Assembly: GCF_016741935.1 (NCBI RefSeq)
Contig: NZ_JAERRG010000024.1
Coordinates: 1 to 64,000 of the forward strand
DNA length: 64,000 bases
Reading direction: 5' to 3'
From: Streptomyces endocoffeicus
Lineage (GTDB): Bacteria > Actinomycetota > Actinomycetes > Streptomycetales > Streptomycetaceae
Part shown: positions 33,183 to 40,846 of the stretch, one piece after another
Position numbering within the stretch: position 1 is the stretch's first letter
Layout: each line of letters starts with the position of its first letter
Notes under the pieces: generated by a model
The model's input: the letters and a program-made list of their open reading frames with translations, nothing else
What the model was told of the DNA's origin: nothing
Databases searched by the model: none
Program-made: the position numbers and the translations under genes

Positions 33183-34313
33183 GTGATCACCCTGTCGCCG
33201 ACCGCCGCCTTGCGCCAACGCGCCGCGAGACTGCGCCGTGACGGCGTCCAAGTCTTCGACTTCTCGGCAGGCGAACTCGACCTGCCGACCCCCGCCCACA
33301 TCGTCACCGCGGCCATCGAGGCCGCGCGCAGGCCGGAGAACCACCACTACGGGCCGACCGGCGGCGAGACCCGTCTGCGTCGGGCGATCGCCGACCGGCT
33401 CACCCCAAGGGCCGGGATCCCCCTCGACGACTCCAACGTACTGGTCACCCATGGTGCGAAACAGGCGTTGTTCAACACGTTCATGGCGCTGCTCGAACCC
33501 GGGGACGAAGTCCTGGTACCAGCGCCGTACTGGGTGACCTTCCCGTCCTCGGTCCGGCTGGCGGGCGGCAGTCCGGTGATCGTCCAGCCGTCCGCCGGTG
33601 AACTGAAGATCACCCCGGACCACCTGGAGACGGCTCGGACCCCGTCCACCCGGGCGATGGTGCTGTGTTCACCGAACAACCCGACGGGACTGGTCTACGA
33701 CGCGTCGGAGCTGCGCGCGCTCCTGACGTGGGCGGCGAGGCACAACATCTGGATCGTCTCGGACGAGACCTATGTCGACCTCGGCTTCCGGCCCGTCCCC
33801 GCACCGGGCCAGGTCGAGCCCGGGGTGAGCGACCGACTCATCACGGTCGGCAGTGTGTCCAAGTCCTACGCGATGACGGGCTGGCGGGTGGGCTGGATGT
33901 CGGGCCCGAAGCAGGTCATCGACGCGGCCGCCGCCGTCCAGTCCCACACCACCTCGAACGTCAGCCGCATCGCGCAGGCGGCCGCTCTGGCCGCCCTCAC
34001 CGGTCCGGACGTGACGGCCGAATTCCGGGCGATCCTCGGCGACCGGCTGAAGGCGTGCCAGGCCGTGCTGGAACCTCTCGGGCTTTTCCGGACGCCTCCC
34101 GACGGCGCGTTCTACGTCTTCCCCGACGTCCGCGGGTTCGCCCCCGACGACGTCACCGTGGCGGACCGCCTCCTGGACTCCGGCGTCATCACGGTGCCCG
34201 GTGCCTCTTTCGGGGCTCCCGGGCATCTGCGGCTGAGTTTCGCCATCGCGGAGGAACACCTGCGCAGCGGACTGTCGACCATGGCCGGCCTCCTCGACGG
34301 CTGGGCCGCTTGA
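33183..34313 (+). CDS. Class I/II PLP-dependent aminotransferase
   Basis: A 376-residue fold-type I aminotransferase of the aspartate-aminotransferase-like group. PLP-site residues are visible: SPNNPTG (Asn166), SDETYVDL, and the Schiff-base Lys227 in VGSVSKSYAMTGWRVGW, followed by an Arg for the alpha-carboxylate further on. GTG at 33183 has GAGGA eight bases upstream; the open frame begins much earlier but is not family-like. It heads an operon with an amino-acid-type ABC importer and an alkaline-phosphatase-superfamily hydrolase. It probably removes the amino group from the imported compound. It is not of the class V type used by the standard 2-aminoethylphosphonate pathway. Confidence 0.88.
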   Translation: MITLSPTAALRQRAARLRRDGVQVFDFSAGELDLPTPAHIVTAAIEAARRPENHHYGPTGGETRLRRAIADRLTPRAGIPLDDSNVLVTHGAKQALFNTFMALLEPGDEVLVPAPYWVTFPSSVRLAGGSPVIVQPSAGELKITPDHLETARTPSTRAMVLCSPNNPTGLVYDASELRALLTWAARHNIWIVSDETYVDLGFRPVPAPGQVEPGVSDRLITVGSVSKSYAMTGWRVGWMSGPKQVIDAAAAVQSHTTSNVSRIAQAAALAALTGPDVTAEFRAILGDRLKACQAVLEPLGLFRTPPDGAFYVFPDVRGFAPDDVTVADRLLDSGVITVPGASFGAPGHLRLSFAIAEEHLRSGLSTMAGLLDGWAA

Positions 34314-34415
34314 TGTCCTCGCCCGACCGGCAGGCGATGCGCACCGTGTTCCACCGCTTGCTCCGCCCGTCCGGCCCGAACTCACCGCTGAAACCGCTGA
34401 ATCGGAGACGTCATC

Positions 34416-35387
34416 ATGACCGCTGCCACTGACGGCAGAGCGGCGCTCGCACCACCGGGCAGCGGTGCCGAGCAGTCCAGACCCCCCAAGATCGTCCCCG
34501 TCCGGCACCCCGGCCGATGGGTGGCCGTGGCCATCGTCCTCGTCCTGGTGGCGCAGTTGGTGCACGCCCTGGTCACCAACCCCGGCCTGGAGTGGGCGAC
34601 CTTCCGGCAGTACTTCTTCGACCACAGCGTTCTGCACGGCGTATGGCTGACCGTCGAGCTCACCTTCTACGCCGCGCTGGCGGGCTTCGCGGGCGGGATG
34701 GTGCTGGCCTTCATGCGGCTCTCCGCCAACCCCCTGTTGCGGGTGATCGCCTACGGCTATGTCTGGGTCGTGCGCTCCGTGCCGCTGCTGGTGCAGGTGC
34801 TCTTCTGGTTCAACATCTCCTATCTGTACTCGCGTCTGAGCATCGGGGTGCCGTTCGGGCCGGAGTTCTTCTCCTTCAGCACCACCAATCTGGTCAGCTC
34901 GGTGAGTGCGGCCGTCATCGCGCTCTCGGTCAACGAGGCCGCCTTCGCCTCGGAGATCGTCCGTGCGGGGGTGCTGTCCGTCAGCCACGGTCAGCTGGAG
35001 GCCGCCGCCGCGCTGGGGATCCCCCGGCGCCGTCAGCTGATGCGCATCGTGCTGCCGCAAGCCATGCGGACCATCGCGCCCAACGCGGCCAACCAGCTGA
35101 TCTCGCTGTTCAAGAACACCTCGATCGTCTCCGTGATGGCGATCATGGAGCTCTTCTACACCGTCCAGGTCATCTACGGGCGCACCTCCCGCATCGTGCC
35201 CATGCTGCTCGTCGCGACCGCCTGGTACGTCCTGCTGACCACCCTCCTGACGATCTTCCAGTACTACGTCGAGCGCCGCTTCGCCAAGGGCACGACGCGG
35301 GCGCTGCCGCCGACCCCTGTCGAGCGGGTGCGCCTCGCCGTCCGCAACCTCCGCGCGGCTGCCGCGGATGAAGGGACCCCGCGGTGA
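34416..35387 (+). CDS. Polar amino acid ABC transporter permease
   Basis: A 323-residue permease of the His/Glu/Gln/Arg (type 3) ABC family with several helices. The family segment AYGYVWVVRSVPLLVQVLFWFN and the EAA loop LEAAAALGIPRRRQLMRIVLPQAMRTIAPNAANQ are unmistakable. ATG at 34416 follows GGAG. It carries a short hydrophilic N-terminal tail and a longer C-terminal tail than usual. It is the only permease, so it likely forms a homodimer with the ATPase gene that overlaps its stop. Confidence 0.92.
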   Translation: MTAATDGRAALAPPGSGAEQSRPPKIVPVRHPGRWVAVAIVLVLVAQLVHALVTNPGLEWATFRQYFFDHSVLHGVWLTVELTFYAALAGFAGGMVLAFMRLSANPLLRVIAYGYVWVVRSVPLLVQVLFWFNISYLYSRLSIGVPFGPEFFSFSTTNLVSSVSAAVIALSVNEAAFASEIVRAGVLSVSHGQLEAAAALGIPRRRQLMRIVLPQAMRTIAPNAANQLISLFKNTSIVSVMAIMELFYTVQVIYGRTSRIVPMLLVATAWYVLLTTLLTIFQYYVERRFAKGTTRALPPTPVERVRLAVRNLRAAAADEGTPR

Positions 35388-36202
35388 CCACGACATCGCC
35401 TAACGCCGGCCGCCGTCGCCACGAGGCCGCGGCCGATCCCGCCCGGGTGGTCGTCGACATACGCGGCGTCCACAAGAACTACGGCCTGGTCGAGGTGCTC
35501 AAGGGCGTCGATCTCCAGGTCCGCGTCGGCGAGGTGACCGTTGTGCTGGGCCCGTCCGGATCCGGCAAGTCCACCCTGCTGCGCTGCATCAACCACCTGG
35601 AGAAGGTCAAGCGCGGCACCGTCACCATCGACGGCGAACTGATCGGCTACCGGCGGGCCGGCGACCGGCTGCACGAGCTGCGCGAGCGCGAGGTGCTGCG
35701 TCAGCGCACCCACATCGGCTTCGTCTTCCAGAATTTCAACCTCTTCCCGCATCTCACGGTGGAGGACAACCTGGTCGAGGCGCCCGTCTCCGCCCTGGGG
35801 GTGCCGCGTGCCCGGGCCCAGGAACGCGCCGAGCGGCTGCTGGAGCGCGTCGGTCTGCGCGACAAGGCGACCGCCTACCCCGGACAGCTGTCCGGCGGCC
35901 AGCAGCAGCGCATCGCCATCGCTCGCGCGCTCGCCCTGGAACCCAAGGTGCTGCTCTTCGACGAGCCCACCTCCGCCCTCGACCCTGAGCTGGTCGGCGA
36001 GGTGCTGGATGTGATCAAGGATCTGGCACGCGCCGGCACCACCATGATCGTCGTCACCCATGAGATCGGCTTCGCCCGTGAGGTCGCCGACACCGTGGTC
36101 TTCATGGACGACGGCCGGATCGTCGAGCAGGGGACACCGGCCGACGTGCTCGACTCCCCCCGGCACGAGCGCACCCGCACCTTCCTCTCGAAGGTCCTCT
36201 GA
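35384..36202 (+). CDS. Polar amino acid ABC transporter ATPase
   Basis: A 272-residue GlnQ-like ATPase. Walker A GPSGSGKST (56-64), Q-loop FVFQNFNLFPHLTV, signature LSGGQQQR, Walker B VLLFDEPTSALDPELV and H-loop VTHEIGFA are complete. The GTG start overlaps the permease stop by four bases. A 22-residue Arg/Ala-rich N-terminal extension precedes the domain. Confidence 0.93.
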   Translation: MTTTSPNAGRRRHEAAADPARVVVDIRGVHKNYGLVEVLKGVDLQVRVGEVTVVLGPSGSGKSTLLRCINHLEKVKRGTVTIDGELIGYRRAGDRLHELREREVLRQRTHIGFVFQNFNLFPHLTVEDNLVEAPVSALGVPRARAQERAERLLERVGLRDKATAYPGQLSGGQQQRIAIARALALEPKVLLFDEPTSALDPELVGEVLDVIKDLARAGTTMIVVTHEIGFAREVADTVVFMDDGRIVEQGTPADVLDSPRHERTRTFLSKVL

Positions 36203-36231
36203 CCCCGCTTCTTCCGAAAGGCAGGACCACC

Positions 36232-37200
36232 ATGTCCGTACTCATCCGCCCCAAGCTCACCGCGCTCACCCTGGCCATCGCCGCCGCGCTCACCCTGAGC
36301 GCCTGCGGCGGCCCCACCAAGGACGCATCCGGACCGGCGGCCAAGGAGCGCTTCAACACCGGCCCCGACCAGAACCGCTACTCGGCGCCCAAGGTCGCCT
36401 CCATCGCCGCCGAAGTGCCCGCGGCCATCCGGTCCCGGGGCACCCTCGAAATCGGCAACTCCAAGGGGAGCACCGCACCGCTCACCTTCTTCGCCACGGA
36501 CAACAAGACCCTCATCGGCGTGGAAACGGACATGGCGTACGCGATCGCCTCGGTGTTCGGCCTCAAGGCGCACTACAACCCGGTCTCCTTCGAGCAGGTC
36601 TTCGTCGGTCTGGACAGCGGAAAGTACGACGTCGGCGTCACCAACATCACCGTCACCGAACTGCGCAAGCAGAAGTACGACATGGCCACCTACCGCAAGG
36701 ACGCGCAGGCGTTCGAGGCCAAGAAGGGCGCGACGTGGCGCGTCACCGGCCCCGAGGACGTGGCGGGCAGGACCATCGCCGTGCCCACCGGGACCAGTGA
36801 GGAGAAGGCCCTGCTGGACTGGAGCGCCCAGAACGTCAAGGCGGGCCGCAAGCCCGTCAACGTGAAGTACTACCAGGACGAATCGGCCTGCTACCTGGCC
36901 CTCCAGTCCGGCCAGATCGACGCCTATCTCCATCCCAACCCCGAGGCCCAGTACCACGCCAGGACCTCCGGCCAGACCCAGGTCGTCGGCGACATCATCG
37001 GAGCCGGGAAGAACCTGGAGGGCCTGATCGCCGCGACCACCAAGAAGGACAACGGCCTCGGCAAGCCGCTCAATGACGCGATCAACTACCTGATCAAGAC
37101 GGGCGTCTACGGGAAGATCCTGGCGCGCTGGGATCTCACCAGCGACGCGGTGAGCACCTCGCGGCTCAACCCGCCCGGCCTGCCGATCGAGAAAAAGTGA
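36232..37200 (+). CDS. Amino-acid-type ABC substrate-binding lipoprotein
   Basis: A 322-residue type 3 binding lipoprotein with a signal peptide ending in lipobox LSAC (Cys25). The core has LIGVETDMAYAIASVFGLKAHY, FVGLDSGKYDVGVTNITVTELRKQKYDMA and AVPTGTSEEKALL, typical of amino-acid-binding proteins that grip an alpha-amino carboxylate. It follows the ATPase with AAAGGCAGGA upstream. An amino-acid-like ligand together with phospho-hydrolytic neighbours points to an amino-phosphonate or phosphorylated amino compound (inference). Confidence 0.9.
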   Translation: MSVLIRPKLTALTLAIAAALTLSACGGPTKDASGPAAKERFNTGPDQNRYSAPKVASIAAEVPAAIRSRGTLEIGNSKGSTAPLTFFATDNKTLIGVETDMAYAIASVFGLKAHYNPVSFEQVFVGLDSGKYDVGVTNITVTELRKQKYDMATYRKDAQAFEAKKGATWRVTGPEDVAGRTIAVPTGTSEEKALLDWSAQNVKAGRKPVNVKYYQDESACYLALQSGQIDAYLHPNPEAQYHARTSGQTQVVGDIIGAGKNLEGLIAATTKKDNGLGKPLNDAINYLIKTGVYGKILARWDLTSDAVSTSRLNPPGLPIEKK

Positions 37201-37221
37201 GCGCCCGAACACGGAACGTCG

Positions 37222-37248
37222 GACCCGGACCCCATCCTGGCCCGGGTC
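37222..37248 (+). terminator. Intercistronic hairpin
   Basis: GACCCGG (37222-37228) pairs with CCGGGTC (37242-37248), loop 13, between the binding-protein stop and the hydrolase start. It is probably an attenuating or 3'-protecting stem that favours binding-protein mRNA over the downstream gene. Confidence 0.45.
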
Positions 37249-37285
37249 AGCCCTCATGGACAGAGCCTCGATCGGAGAACGCGGA

Positions 37286-38704
37286 ATGGTGAGCACGCTC
37301 CTCGTCGTCATCGACGGACTACGGGCGACCGATGTGCGGAAGATGCCGTACCTCACGGAACTCGCACACCGCGGCGTGTCGTACCGGCAAGCACGCTCGG
37401 TCGCGCCGTCGCTGACCCGCCCCGCCGCGGCGTCCCTCGCCGGCGGAGCGCCCCCCGGCGTCACCGGAATTCCGGGCAACCGCCTCTGGGCCGACGGACA
37501 TCTCATCGACACCGGCCGCCCCGACCACCTGGAGCTGCTCCGCTCCCTGCGGGGTGATCGGCTGCTCCCCGTGCCGACTCTGGGTGAGCACCTCGCCGGG
37601 CACGGGCGCAAGCTCGTCGCCGTCGGAACGGGTTCGAACGGCTGCACACTGCTGCTCAATCCGGGAGCGGTCGACGGGCACGGGGCCGCGATAGGCGCGC
37701 GTCCGTTCGGCGATGATGCCTTCTACGCGCGGCCCGAGAGTGTCCGGCGCCGTCTCGCGGGCAGTCTCCCCCACGCCGCGGACGGTCCGTTCCCCGCATT
37801 GCGCTGGACAACCGACCTGATCGTCGACTACGTCATTCCGGAGCTGGCGCCGGATGTCCTCGTCCTGTGGTCGGGCGAGCTGGACGACGTGCAACACGAC
37901 AACGGCGTCGATGGCCCGGCCGGGGACGACGCTCTCTCCGAGATCGACCACCGACTGCGTCAGCTGATCGACCGGGTCCGTGAGCGGGCACCGCACACCG
38001 ATGTCATCGTGACAGCCGACCACGGCTTCTCGAACGCGACGCACACGGTCGACGTGGCCGACATCGAGTCACTGATTCCGCCGTCGCTCACCGATGCCGT
38101 CCAACTTGTCGACAACAACGGCGGGTTGTTGGTGTACGCGCGGCGGCGCCTCCGAACCACACAGATCGATGCGATCCTCGACGCCATCATGTCGGCGGGA
38201 TGGTCCGGGCCGGTCTTCGCCGAGGGCGACGTCCCCGGGGTCCTTCCGTCGGCCGGCCTGTGGTCCGCCCGAACAGCCGCCGACGGCCTGCTCGCGTATG
38301 TGTCGCTCACCTACCACGACCGACTCGGCGATCCGCGCATCGGTCACAGCGTCCGAGACGGCGCGCGGCTCGCGGGTGGCCATGGCTCCACCTCGGCCGC
38401 CGACATGCGCATACCACTCGTACTGAACGGGCCGAGCTTCCGGACCGCCCATGAATCCCCGTTCCCGGCCGACCACCTCGACATTCCCCCAACGATCTGC
38501 CGGCTCATGGGGCTGCCGGTCCCGCCGTCCATGTCCGGACGGGTGCTGAGCGAAGCCGGCCTGCTCGGTCCGGGATACGCGTCAGCGCCTCCGGAGGACC
38601 GACGGGTCGTCGCGGAGCGCGGCACCGCGGATGTCACCACGGCCCACTTTCAGCATTTCGCCGACCGTCAGTACTTCCTCTCGGCCGACAGACACCGAAG
38701 CTGA
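37286..38704 (+). CDS. Alkaline-phosphatase-superfamily phosphodiesterase / PhnA-like hydrolase
   Basis: A 472-residue metal-dependent hydrolase of the nucleotide pyrophosphatase / phosphonoacetate hydrolase branch. Predicted two-zinc ligands and nucleophile: Asp10 (VVIDGLR), Thr44 (APSLTRPAAASL), Asp200 and His204 (ELDDVQHD), Asp245-His246 (TADHGFSN) and His366 (GGHGS). The segment after the nucleophile, GVTGIPGN, parallels the HGIxGN of this branch. It has no signal peptide, so it acts in the cytoplasm on an imported substrate. The start chosen is ATG 37286 with GGAG eight bases upstream. Its 3' end overlaps the convergent serine hydrolase gene by 37 bases. Confidence 0.85.
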   Translation: MVSTLLVVIDGLRATDVRKMPYLTELAHRGVSYRQARSVAPSLTRPAAASLAGGAPPGVTGIPGNRLWADGHLIDTGRPDHLELLRSLRGDRLLPVPTLGEHLAGHGRKLVAVGTGSNGCTLLLNPGAVDGHGAAIGARPFGDDAFYARPESVRRRLAGSLPHAADGPFPALRWTTDLIVDYVIPELAPDVLVLWSGELDDVQHDNGVDGPAGDDALSEIDHRLRQLIDRVRERAPHTDVIVTADHGFSNATHTVDVADIESLIPPSLTDAVQLVDNNGGLLVYARRRLRTTQIDAILDAIMSAGWSGPVFAEGDVPGVLPSAGLWSARTAADGLLAYVSLTYHDRLGDPRIGHSVRDGARLAGGHGSTSAADMRIPLVLNGPSFRTAHESPFPADHLDIPPTICRLMGLPVPPSMSGRVLSEAGLLGPGYASAPPEDRRVVAERGTADVTTAHFQHFADRQYFLSADRHRS

Positions 38705-39936
38705 GCCGGACCGCGGCGAACGAGGGCCGCCGCGTGGTGGTGGAAGGCGCGGCGGACCGCCGGGAAGCGGCGGGGATCGCGGCTGGGGTGGACTCGATTG
38801 GTGAGGAGGACGTAGTAGTGGCCTTCCGCCCCCGGCCCCTCCGCTCCTGCCCCGTCCGCTCTCGCCATGTCCGCCTGTGCCCCGTCCACCGCAGGCTCCA
38901 CCCACAGGCTCGTCCCCGTGAAGCCCGTGTGGCCGTACGAGGACGGTCCCATCGCCGTACCGACCGGGGACCCCACCGCGTCCCGCCCCTGCCAGCCGAG
39001 GCAGCGGCGCAGCGGGAGGCCCTCCGTATGGCAGGCGGTCATGCGGGCGAAGCCGGGCGCGCTCAGCAGGCCGTCGCCGCCCGCGGCGAGCGCCCGGCCC
39101 AGCCGGTCCATGTCGGCCAGCGGTGCGAACAGGCCGGCGTGGCCGCAGACTCCGCCGAGCACCACCGCGTTCTCGTCGTGCACCTGGCCGGTCACCAGAC
39201 GGCCGCGCCAGGTGCACAGCTCCGTGGAGACCGCGCGTTCACGGGCCGCGGGGCCGGGTGCGAAGACCGTCTCGCGCATGCCGAGCGGCTCGCACACCTG
39301 CTTCGCCACCAGCTCGTCCAGGCCGGTCGCGGTGGCCTGTTCAAGGATCAGGCCGAGCAGGACGAAGCCCGCGGAGGAGTACTCCACCACCGTGCCCGGC
39401 GCCCCGCGGAGCGGTAGCCCGCGGAGGGCCGTCAGCAGCCCGTCCCGGTCCGAGTGCGCACGCCAGAGCGGGGTGCCGCCGGGCAGGCCGGAAGTGTGGG
39501 TGAGCAGCTGGCTGACGGTGATGTCCGCCTTGCCCGGCACTCGGCGGTACTCCGGCAGATACGCGCCGACCGTGCCGTCCAGCCGTAGCGCTCCCGTCTC
39601 CACCAGCCGCAGTGCGGCCAGGCCCACGATCGGTTTCGTCACCGAGGCCAGATCCCACAGCTCGGTGCCGTTCAGCTCCGCCCCGCCCCAACGACGTGTG
39701 CCCAGGTGCCCGTGTGTCTCCCGTCCGGCCGCGGTGCCGACCGACCAGGCGGCCGCGGAGTAGATCCCGGCCCGGCGGCCGGCCGCCAGGAGTGCCGCGA
39801 GCCGTGTCGGCCGGTCCGCCGGTGGGCCTGCCTGTCGGTCCGCCGGTGAACCTGCCTGTCGGTCCGCCGGGGGCGGGCAGGCCGTTCCCGTCCGTTCCGC
39901 CCCCGGCGGGATCCGGTCGCCCTCGGCCCCGCTCAC
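38668..39936 (-). CDS. Class C beta-lactamase-like serine hydrolase
   Basis: A 422-residue penicillin-recognising-enzyme-fold hydrolase. The nucleophile motif is SVTK (98-101), the second motif YSS (186-188), and the third region contains GHTGFTG in place of KTG. No signal peptide is visible, so it is cytoplasmic and more likely an esterase, amidase or D-aminopeptidase-like enzyme than a resistance lactamase. The N-terminal 45 residues repeat PADRQAG from a 24-base DNA repeat. It overlaps the IclR stop by four bases, forming an operon with it. Confidence 0.85.
   Translation of the reverse strand: MSGAEGDRIPPGAERTGTACPPPADRQAGSPADRQAGPPADRPTRLAALLAAGRRAGIYSAAAWSVGTAAGRETHGHLGTRRWGGAELNGTELWDLASVTKPIVGLAALRLVETGALRLDGTVGAYLPEYRRVPGKADITVSQLLTHTSGLPGGTPLWRAHSDRDGLLTALRGLPLRGAPGTVVEYSSAGFVLLGLILEQATATGLDELVAKQVCEPLGMRETVFAPGPAARERAVSTELCTWRGRLVTGQVHDENAVVLGGVCGHAGLFAPLADMDRLGRALAAGGDGLLSAPGFARMTACHTEGLPLRRCLGWQGRDAVGSPVGTAMGPSSYGHTGFTGTSLWVEPAVDGAQADMARADGAGAEGPGAEGHYYVLLTNRVHPSRDPRRFPAVRRAFHHHAAALVRRGPAQLRCLSAERKY
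39812..39870. repeat. 24-base coding tandem repeat
   Basis: Copies at 39812-39835 and 39836-39859, with a partial third, share CGGTCCGCCGGTG and CCTGCCTGT. They encode the repeated PADRQAG linker at the serine hydrolase N terminus. The unit length is a multiple of three, so copy-number change would alter linker length without a frameshift. Confidence 0.7.
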
Positions 39937-40766
39937 TCCTGACCCCGCACGATCCCCAGCGCCCCCGAACCGCCGCGCAACGCCGCGGACACCGTACCGG
40001 CGGCCGCTCGCACCATCGGCCCCAGCACCGCCACGCTCTCCTCGTCCAGCGTGAACGTCAGCCCGACGATGCCGACCGCGCCGGCGACCCGGTCGCCCGG
40101 CCCCAGCACCGGGGCCGCGATGGCGCGGACGTCCTGCTCCGCGTATTCGTCATCGACCGCATAGCCTCGCTCGCGCACGGCGGGCAGGGCGGCGAGCACG
40201 GCCCCCGGGTCCCGCACCGTCCGTGATGTACGGGCCGGGAGCGGCTCGCCGCCCAGAAGCTCCGCCGCCGCGGGTGACGGCAGGGCCGACAGCATCGCCC
40301 ACCCCACCGCCGAGCAGTACAGCGGGACTTCGCCGCCCGCGGTCAGCGGCATGCGGTACGTGGACGACGGCTCCGACTGCGTCACATGCACCGCCACGGC
40401 GCCGTCCCGTACCGAGAAGTGGGCCAAGTGGCCGGTGCGCAGCCGCAGGTCGTCCAGGACCGGGCGGGCCAGCCGCAGCTCGCTGCTGGCGGCCAGCGCC
40501 GTGGCGGCGAGCCCGAGCAGCCGCGGCCCGGCCTGATAGTTGCCGCCGGGGCCCGGGACCGCGTACCCGGCCTCGGCGAAGGTGTGCAGCAGGCGGTGGA
40601 CGGTCGGCTTCGGCAGCCCCGTGCGGGCGGCGAGGTCGGCCAGGCGGTGCGGGGCATCGGGCTGGACCAGCGCGTCCAGCACCGCGAGTGCCTTGTCCAC
40701 GGGACCCGTCGCGGCGGCGGGCGACTCCGCACGGCGGGAGGCGGAGGTATTGACCGGCTTCGGCAT
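39933..40766 (-). CDS. IclR-family transcriptional regulator
   Basis: A 277-residue IclR-type regulator: N-terminal winged helix (about 20-80; KALAVLDALVQP, RLADLAARTGLPKPTVHRLLHTFAEAGYA) and a GAF-like effector domain (95-265) with SAVGWAMLSALP and the YAVDDEEY-like segment RERGYAVDDEYAEQDVRAIAAPV. It is divergent from the Dpp-type importer and co-transcribed with the serine hydrolase. Two dyads in the 80-base divergent gap are likely its operators. Confidence 0.92.
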   Translation of the reverse strand: MPKPVNTSASRRAESPAAATGPVDKALAVLDALVQPDAPHRLADLAARTGLPKPTVHRLLHTFAEAGYAVPGPGGNYQAGPRLLGLAATALAASSELRLARPVLDDLRLRTGHLAHFSVRDGAVAVHVTQSEPSSTYRMPLTAGGEVPLYCSAVGWAMLSALPSPAAAELLGGEPLPARTSRTVRDPGAVLAALPAVRERGYAVDDEYAEQDVRAIAAPVLGPGDRVAGAVGIVGLTFTLDEESVAVLGPMVRAAAGTVSAALRGGSGALGIVRGQE

Positions 40767-40788
40767 GTCGCCTAGCTTAACGCATCAT

Positions 40789-40828
40789 CGTTCCGGCTCC
40801 CGGAACGAACGAACTGTTCAATGGAACA
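40789..40828. promoter_or_regulatory. Two dyads, candidate IclR operators
   Basis: CGTTCCGGCTCCCGGAACG (40789-40807) is a perfect 8-base inverted repeat around CTC, and TGTTCAATGGAACA (40815-40828) has 5-base arms TGTTC/GAACA. Both share the GTTCC/GGAAC half-site common in IclR-family operators, and they sit in the short gap between the IclR gene and the binding-protein gene. Confidence 0.6.
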
Positions 40829-40846
40829 TCACGCGGAGGGCAGATC

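Noticed and set aside
31228..34313. Calling the hydrolase and aminotransferase phnX and phnW
   Set aside because: The aminotransferase is aspartate-type, not the class V PhnW type, and the hydrolase belongs to the phosphonatase-like branch.
38668..39936. Beta-lactam resistance gene
   Set aside because: There is no export signal, the third motif lacks KTG, and it is operonic with an IclR catabolic regulator.
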